Origin: Arsenophonus sp052401645 | Lineage (GTDB): Bacteria; Pseudomonadota; Gammaproteobacteria; Enterobacterales; Enterobacteriaceae | Reading direction: 5' to 3' | DNA length: 64,000 bases | NCBI GenBank assembly: GCA_052401645.1 | Contig: CP198939.1 | Span: 620,001-684,000 of the forward strand | In this document: positions 58,146 to 64,000 of the stretch, in pieces | Layout of the letters: every line of letters begins with the position of its first letter | How positions within the stretch are numbered: the stretch's first letter is position 1 | Notes under the pieces: generated by a model | What the model was told of the DNA's origin: nothing | Databases searched by the model: none | The model's input: the letters and a program-made list of their open reading frames with translations, nothing else | Program-made: the position numbers and the translations under genes

Positions 58146-60050
58146 AAATTAACGAAAAAACATATTTTTCTAATTATAACTGATAGTGATATAATAATTA
58201 ATTCAGTAAAATAAAAAATAACATTGATTAATTGAAATAATTTAATCATAAAAATACAATTTTTAATTAAATAATTAGTTATGATAGAGAGCTAGATATT
58301 TATATAGTGATTCTAATTGTTTATTTCTTTAAAGAATTAATTCAATACTGAAAATCTATCATAATCATTTATTAAAGTTAAATAATAATTAAAATAAGTA
58401 GCAGTATTTTTTTTAATTGATATAAATTTAAAAAATAAAAATTATATATAAGATGATAAATTTATTTAATGATAGAGATTTTATCTAGATAATAAGATTA
58501 AAAAATTAATATTCGATAATATATAATATATCATAAAATAATAATATCATTATATAAAAAATCATAATTGTTATATTAAGTAATATATCTTTTATAACAA
58601 ACATTGTAGAAAAAAATAATAATTGTTAGTAAAAACTATTACTATAAAATCAGACAAAACAAGATTTTTTATTTTTTTTATCATAAATTTGATATTTAAT
58701 AATAAAAAATAATTTATTTATTATTTAAATTATAATCAATAACAATCTATATAGAATATTATTATAATAAGTTTTAACATAATTAAAATGAATAAAAACA
58801 AAATAATTATTAATAAAATATTAGAATAATGTATTTTTTAAAACTTTAACTAAAATTCATTTATATATATTTTAATATAAAAAACATTTTTAATGTTGTC
58901 ATTATTTAGAATAAATATTCTAATAATAAATATTATTTTACAAAGCAATTGATTAAATTAAATTATTTATTGTTATATAATACATATTATAATGATTTCC
59001 TTAACGCTCTATTTATTAAAAATATTTAAATAAATATCTATTTATTTAAATTTACCGATAATTTATCTAAGAATATGTTTACAATTATAATAATTTTAAT
59101 AATATTTATTATTTAAAATTTAAGTAATATTTTTATATATTAAAATATCCTTTTTTGATAAAAAGAATATTTTAATAATTATTTATTATTAATATCTATC
59201 TCATTTATATAAACTATAAAATTTATTTATAAGTTTAATATTAAAATAATTAAAATTTTTTATAAATAAAGTTAGTTAAAAAATATTTTTATATATGAAA
59301 CTATCAAAAATCTCTTTTATCTATCTATAAAATAAATAGTATTTTAAAATTTTAAAATAACATCTATAATCTTTTTATAATTTTCTTACTATTAATTAAT
59401 ATTTAACTATTACTATAGTAATTATAATATATTTTAACATATATAATATAAATTTTATTTTTTTAAATTTATTTTATTGAAAATAGTTAAACTCTTGAAT
59501 AAAAAAAAATTTTTATTTGTTAACTTACGATTGATTTATTTTTAAAATGAATATATATTTTGATATATGGTTCAATATATTTATAATAATAAGTGACTTT
59601 TATTCATAATTTATATATTTATAATAAAATATATAAATTATTTATATTATACCTAATAATATAATTATTAAATTAACAAAATTAATTAATTTATATATTT
59701 TAATATACTTAATAGTATTGTATTATGTAATAATAAGTTATTTTTATTTATTTATAATAATTTTATATTATTAATAATTTTAAATTAAAATTATTAATAA
59801 TATAAAATTATTATAAATGTTAAAATTAGTTTTAATATATAAATAATTCATACATCATAATAATGATATATAAATTTAATTACTAACTAATATTGATGTT
59901 ATTATTGATAATTTAAAATATAAAAATATTTACTTCTAACGAATTTATGAATGAATATTTTTTAAAAACATGAAACAAATAATAAAAAAATTTTTATAAT
60001 ATTAAAATATTTTTTTATATATTAAAATATTATCGTTTTTTTCAAAAATT
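58146..60050. other. 1.9 kb noncoding gap between rne and sbcB
   Basis: No ORF or readable relic. In E. coli rne and sbcB are far apart, so a rearrangement junction lies somewhere in this gap or its former genes are lost. The notable element is the very long hairpin at 59750-59818. Confidence 0.65.
59750..59818. repeat. 33-bp perfect AT-only hairpin with 3-base loop
   Basis: Arms 59750-59782 and 59786-59818 are exact reverse complements, consisting only of A and T, around the loop AAT. The stem could extend by a G·T pair. It is the longest perfect inverted repeat I found in the window and lies 247 bases upstream of the sbcB start. It is not a terminator in any usual sense because it has no neighbouring upstream gene. 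Confidence 0.92.
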
Positions 60051-60064
60051 TAGGAAATAATTTA

Positions 60065-61488
60065 GTGAATAATTATAAGCCTTCATTTCTATTTCATGAT
60101 TATGAAACATTTGGAAAAGATCCTGTTCTTGATCGACCAGCTCAATTTGCTTGTGTTAGAACTGACTTAAATTTCAATATTGTTGAAGATCCACAATTTT
60201 TTTTTGTGCACCTGCTAATGATTATCTTCCTCAACCACAAGCAGTTATTATTACAGGTATAACTCCTCAATATGCAATATCTCATGGTATTAATGAAGCT
60301 GAATTTGCTAAACGTATTCATAAAAATTTTAGTGTATCTAATACTTGTATTATTGGATACAATAACATTCAATTTGATGATGAAGTTACTCGGAATATTT
60401 TCTATCGTAATTTTTATGATCCTTATGCTTATAGCTGGCAAGAAGGAAATTCACGTTGGGATTTATTGAGTGTATTACGAGCATGTTATACTTTCCGTCA
60501 TGATGGTATTAATTGGCCTATTAATAATAAAGGGTTACCTAGCTTTAAATTAGAAGATATAACAGCTGCAAACACTATTGAACATATAAATTCTCATAAC
60601 GCAATGTCCGATGTTTTTTCTACTATTAAAATAGCAAAATTAATTAAGCAAACACAACCAAAGTTATTTAATTTTTTTTTTCAATTAAGAAAAAAAAATA
60701 AAATTAATAAATTAATTAATATTAATATAATGAAACCATTAGTTTATGTTTCTAATATATTTGGCTCAATACGTTCTAATACTAGCCTAATTTCTCCACT
60801 TGCTTGGCATCCAAGAAATAAAAATATAATTATTGTATGTGATCTAGCAGAAGATATTAGTCCTTTATTAAAATTAGATATTGATACATTAACAAAACAT
60901 TTATTTTCACTTAAAAGTGAGTTAGTCTATAAATTAACAATTCCAATTAAATTAATACACATTAATAAATGTCCAATTCTAGCACCAATTAACACATTGC
61001 GTTCAGAAGACGTACAACATATATCACTTGATCTTAATATTTGCCAAAATAATTTATCATCATTAAGGCAACATAGTGAAATTAAAGATAAAGTCATTCA
61101 AATTTTTAATAAATCATATCAATTTATTTCTGAAAAAACTGATGTTGATGCTAAGCTTTATTCAAGTTTTTTTAGTAAGAAAGACTTTTTAACAATGGCT
61201 ATTATTCGTCAGACTTTACCGGAAAACTTGCATACATTAAATCTTAAATTTGACGATCCTCGCATGAAGCAACTATTTTTTAGATATCGAGCTAGGAACT
61301 ATCCACTGATATTGACAGAGAAAGAAAATCGCATTTGGTTAGATTATCGTCGTAGTGTATTAACAAAAGATAAGATTATAAAGTATTTACAAACTATAAA
61401 TGAATTATTTATTGAAAATCAAAAAGATAAATATAAATGTCAGCAATTAAAATCGCTTGTAGATTATTTAAATCAGATTTATAAATAA
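60065..61488 (+). CDS. sbcB: Exodeoxyribonuclease I, with one homopolymer frameshift
   Basis: Exonuclease I degrades single-stranded DNA 3' to 5' in recombination and mismatch repair. A GTG at 60065, with AGGA nine bases upstream, starts NNYKPSFLFHDYETFGKDP (catalytic DxE of the first exonuclease motif). The frame breaks at nine T (60197-60205). With one extra T it continues CAPANDYLPQP, through TGITP, YNNIQFDDEVTRNIFYRNFYDPY and NAMSDVFSTI to the stop at 61488. The repaired protein would have 474 residues against 475 in E. coli, with no other stop. Unrepaired, the two open parts are 60065-60262 and 60466-61488 (the latter from an internal ATG). It may be rescued by slippage, be a sequencing error, or be newly broken. 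Confidence 0.9.
60197..60205 (+). other. T9 slippery run that breaks the sbcB frame
   Basis: Nine T where ten (or seven) would keep the ExoI frame (DPQFFF-CAPANDY). See the sbcB entry. Confidence 0.9.
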
Positions 61489-61598
61489 TTTTGTCTTAAA
61501 ATTAATATTCCAGATAAAAATATACTTACATAACATAATAAAATCTTAATAATTAATCTTAATTATAATTAAACTATTATTATCACCAATATTTAATA

Positions 61599-62981
61599 TC
61601 ACCAAATATCATTCATTTGTGGTAATGGTTTACGAAAATGACGTGTGATGATTGCCATATAAAAAATCCCAATCGTTGCCCATAAAATTCCTAATAACAT
61701 CGAAATTTTCTCTATATTAATCCAAAGTACAGATACTGTTAAAGCTCCTGTAATTGGTAAAATTAAGTAATTAAACCTTTCACGCCAAGTATGACAACGT
61801 TGTTCTCTAAAATAGAATTGTGAAATAACTGAAAAGTTAACAAAAGTAAAAGCAATTAATGCGCCAAAATTAATTAATGCTGTAGCAATTTCCATATCAA
61901 ACCAAATTGCTGTTAATGCTAATATACCAACTAAAATTATATTAAAAGCAGGGGTTCGCCATGTTGGATGAACATAGCCAAAAAAACGTTTAGGAAAAAC
62001 ACCATCTCTCCCCATAACATACATAAGACGTGAAACTCCTGCATGAGCAGCCATGCCAGACGCTAATACAGTTGAGCAAGAGAAAACTAAAATAATAGAT
62101 TGAAAAAGTGTCCCAACAACATATAACATAATTTCAGGTTGTGACTCATTAGGTTTTTTAAAATGAGAAACGTCAGGAAAATACATTTGTAAAAAATAAG
62201 AAACACCAATAAAAATTAAACCACCAATTAATGCCGTCAAAAAAATCGCTTTTGGTATTACTTTTTTTGGATTTGGTGTTTCCTCTGATAATGAACTTAT
62301 ACCATCAAATCCTAGAAATGAAAAACATAAAATAGTTGCTCCTGTAATCATTGGAATTAAATGTGTTTGTTCAAATGCAAAAGGTCGTCGCGACCAAATT
62401 TGACCAGAACCTTCTCCTTTAGATAATTCATTAATCAATATAGCTAAAAAAACTAACATGAAGGCGATTTGAATAACAACAATAATAGTATTTAAATTAG
62501 CAACTAAATTAATACCTCGTAGATTAAAAATAGTCATTAATAAGACTAATATAACAACAAAAATCCATGGAGCAATACCTGGAAAAACAGCTTCTAGATA
62601 AATTTTTGCCAATAATATATTAATCATTGGCATAAATAAATAATCAAGCAAAGATGACCATCCTACCATAAAACCTATATGTGGATTCATGGATTTTTGT
62701 GTATAGGTATAAGCTAATCCTGCAGAAGGGAATCGTTTTACTAATTTTCCATAACTTAATGCTGTAAAAAAAATTGCAATCAAAGCAATAATATAAGAAG
62801 ATGGAACATGACCATTAGTTTTTAATGATACTATTCCAAAAGTGTCAAAAACTGTCATTGGTTGTAAATAAGCTAATCCCATCATAACAACTTGGATTAA
62901 AGTTAATTTTTTAACCAATTGAGTACGGTTATTTATTTCAGTTGATTCTTTTGTAAAAATTAATTTGATATTATATGACAT
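61599..62981 (-). CDS. plaP: Putrescine importer PlaP (YeeF), APC-family permease
   Basis: PlaP is an inner-membrane proton-coupled putrescine transporter of the amino acid-polyamine-organocation family. The 460 residues fit about 12 membrane helices. Close similarity to E. coli PlaP runs the whole length: VVMMGLAYLQPMTVFDTFGI, SYGKLVKRFPSAGLAYTY, GFMVGWSSLLDYLFMPMIN, MITGATILCFSFLGFDGISSLSEE, SQPEIMLYVVG, GMAAHAGVSRLMYVMGRDGVFPKRFFGYVHP and FGALIAFTFVN. AGGA lies ten bases upstream of the ATG. It faces sbcB tail to tail with about 110 bases between, in a neighbourhood where E. coli also has both genes. Substrate assignment is by similarity; another amine is possible. Confidence 0.93.
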   Translation of the reverse strand: MSYNIKLIFTKESTEINNRTQLVKKLTLIQVVMMGLAYLQPMTVFDTFGIVSLKTNGHVPSSYIIALIAIFFTALSYGKLVKRFPSAGLAYTYTQKSMNPHIGFMVGWSSLLDYLFMPMINILLAKIYLEAVFPGIAPWIFVVILVLLMTIFNLRGINLVANLNTIIVVIQIAFMLVFLAILINELSKGEGSGQIWSRRPFAFEQTHLIPMITGATILCFSFLGFDGISSLSEETPNPKKVIPKAIFLTALIGGLIFIGVSYFLQMYFPDVSHFKKPNESQPEIMLYVVGTLFQSIILVFSCSTVLASGMAAHAGVSRLMYVMGRDGVFPKRFFGYVHPTWRTPAFNIILVGILALTAIWFDMEIATALINFGALIAFTFVNFSVISQFYFREQRCHTWRERFNYLILPITGALTVSVLWINIEKISMLLGILWATIGIFYMAIITRHFRKPLPQMNDIW

Positions 62982-64000
62982 TAGTAAAATTTCCTACAAC
63001 TTCAGATTTTATCTTCATATTTTGACTTAATCGATAATTATAAGAAAGAGTTTGCTTAAATCTATAGACTGATAAATAATAAAAATAAAAAATAAAATAT
63101 TTTTAAAGATAAATCTAAGCGCTTTGTCGTCTTAATCATCTGAAAACTATTGTTTATTAATGATGATATAAAATTTATAATTTAAGCATAAAATATTTAT
63201 AATTACTGTATCCTACTATAATTCAATTAGATATTTTTGGTAATTATTATCAATTTCTAATAAAATTTTTTATCTTATATAAAATTAAATAAATTTATTT
63301 ATAAAAAACAACTGATGTACTTAATTGGTATAAATTATTTTAATAGTAGATTATTTCATTTCATTATATAATATGGAAATATTTTTATTTCTAATAAAAT
63401 GACTTTAATTTTTAAAAATTAAAGTCATTGATAAACATATATTTATAGATAATGTAATAATATATTTTTTTAGTTACTTTATTAAGTAACTATTTAAATG
63501 CTATAACATTGACAAATAAAAGAAATATTTATATTAATTAAATAATTTATTCAATTATTTAATTAATAATAGTAATTATTTATTATCATGATTATCTATC
63601 ATAATAAGTTTTTCATGTTAAAAAATTTCTAGTTTTTTCTTTTATCATATTAACTTTATTATATATTTAACATATATTTTGTATTGTTTTATCTTAAAGT
63701 AAATATTCAATCTTTAGAATTATTATTCTACTGTTTAAAGTTTTACTAGGATAATTGATTATAAATAATAAATTATATTTAATTTATTAACTAATATAAT
63801 ATAAATATATTAAAAATCCATATTATAAATATTATTAGATATAAAAATTATATTTTATTAATGTACTGACGACGACTAGTAGTGTTACTATAAATTGATA
63901 ACTTATTTATATAAAATAATAAAATTTAATAATTTTTATTAAATTATTATTTAAAATAGTTATATAAATTTTAGGATTGTCTCCATCATTTATATAATGA
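62982..64000. other. Noncoding region upstream of plaP to the window end
   Basis: About 1 kb without a recognisable gene. It should contain the plaP promoter, which I cannot place. A 32-base palindrome lies at 63398-63429. A faintly G/C-richer patch (63866-63880, ACTGACGACGACTAG) is too short to interpret. Confidence 0.6.
63398..63429. repeat. 32-base perfect palindrome
   Basis: Arms 63398-63413 (AATGACTTTAATTTTT) and 63414-63429 are exact reverse complements with no spacer. It lies 417 bases upstream of plaP. Confidence 0.88.

Noticed and set aside
60142..60469. ORFs overlapping the sbcB frameshift on both strands
   Set aside because: Shadow frames in the stretch where the sbcB frame is shifted; the repaired ExoI reading accounts for the sequence.
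1..64000. CRISPR arrays, insertion sequences, prophage or an origin of replication
   Set aside because: No regularly spaced direct repeats, no transposase or integrase frames, and no DnaA-box cluster was seen. The many repeats are isolated inverted repeats of differing sequence.

Overview
This window looks like part of the shrinking genome of a host-restricted gammaproteobacterium, most likely an insect endosymbiont of the Enterobacterales. Every recognisable protein has its closest familiar counterpart in E. coli-type bacteria, with catalytic residues often at the same residue number. Gene order follows the E. coli blocks lolCDE/mfd, lpoB/hinT, holB-tmk-mltG-acpP-fabGDH-rpmF-rluC/rne and sbcB/plaP. 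I cannot name the genus. Intact or nearly intact genes fill only about 30% of the window. The rest is extremely AT-rich (about nine A/T per ten bases by eye) and largely silent.

Layout. Positions 1-28033 hold one feature I can support, a tRNA-Ser(UGA) at 6219-6303. Positions 28034-31185 (minus) carry lolC-lolD-lolE, the ABC exporter that releases lipoproteins from the inner membrane. Divergent from it, mfd (plus) has lost its UvrB-like N-terminal half to stops and frameshifts, but its RNA-polymerase-binding and translocase half is still open. A 6.5 kb empty stretch follows, then lpoB (one frameshift in an A9 run) and hinT. Positions 43364-52723 (minus) are a reduced fatty-acid/replication cluster: rpmF, fabH, fabD, fabG, acpP, mltG, tmk, holB. 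The genes normally interleaved here are missing as ORFs but can still be read as relics in their ancestral places: yceD, plsX, pabC, ycfH and, less surely, fabF. rluC and rne are divergent at 54074-58145; rne has a long structured leader and ends just after its enolase-binding peptide. sbcB (one frameshift in a T9 run) and the putrescine importer plaP converge at 60065-62981.

How the genes work together. LolCDE, LpoB and MltG imply that envelope lipoprotein sorting and peptidoglycan synthesis are kept. FabH/FabD/FabG/AcpP keep fatty-acid initiation and the first reduction, while PlsX (entry into phospholipids), PabC (p-aminobenzoate) and probably FabF have been lost, so those steps must be done by other enzymes or supplied by the host or a co-symbiont. 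Tmk, HolB, RpmF, RluC and RNase E are housekeeping. PlaP suggests that polyamine is imported.

The most notable patterns are: (1) two independent genes whose only defect is a 9-base homopolymer one base short; (2) a half-length Mfd lacking its UvrA-recruiting part; (3) many long perfect AT-only palindromes in the noncoding DNA, the longest a 33-bp stem upstream of sbcB; and (4) relics that preserve nearly the whole ancestral operon order.
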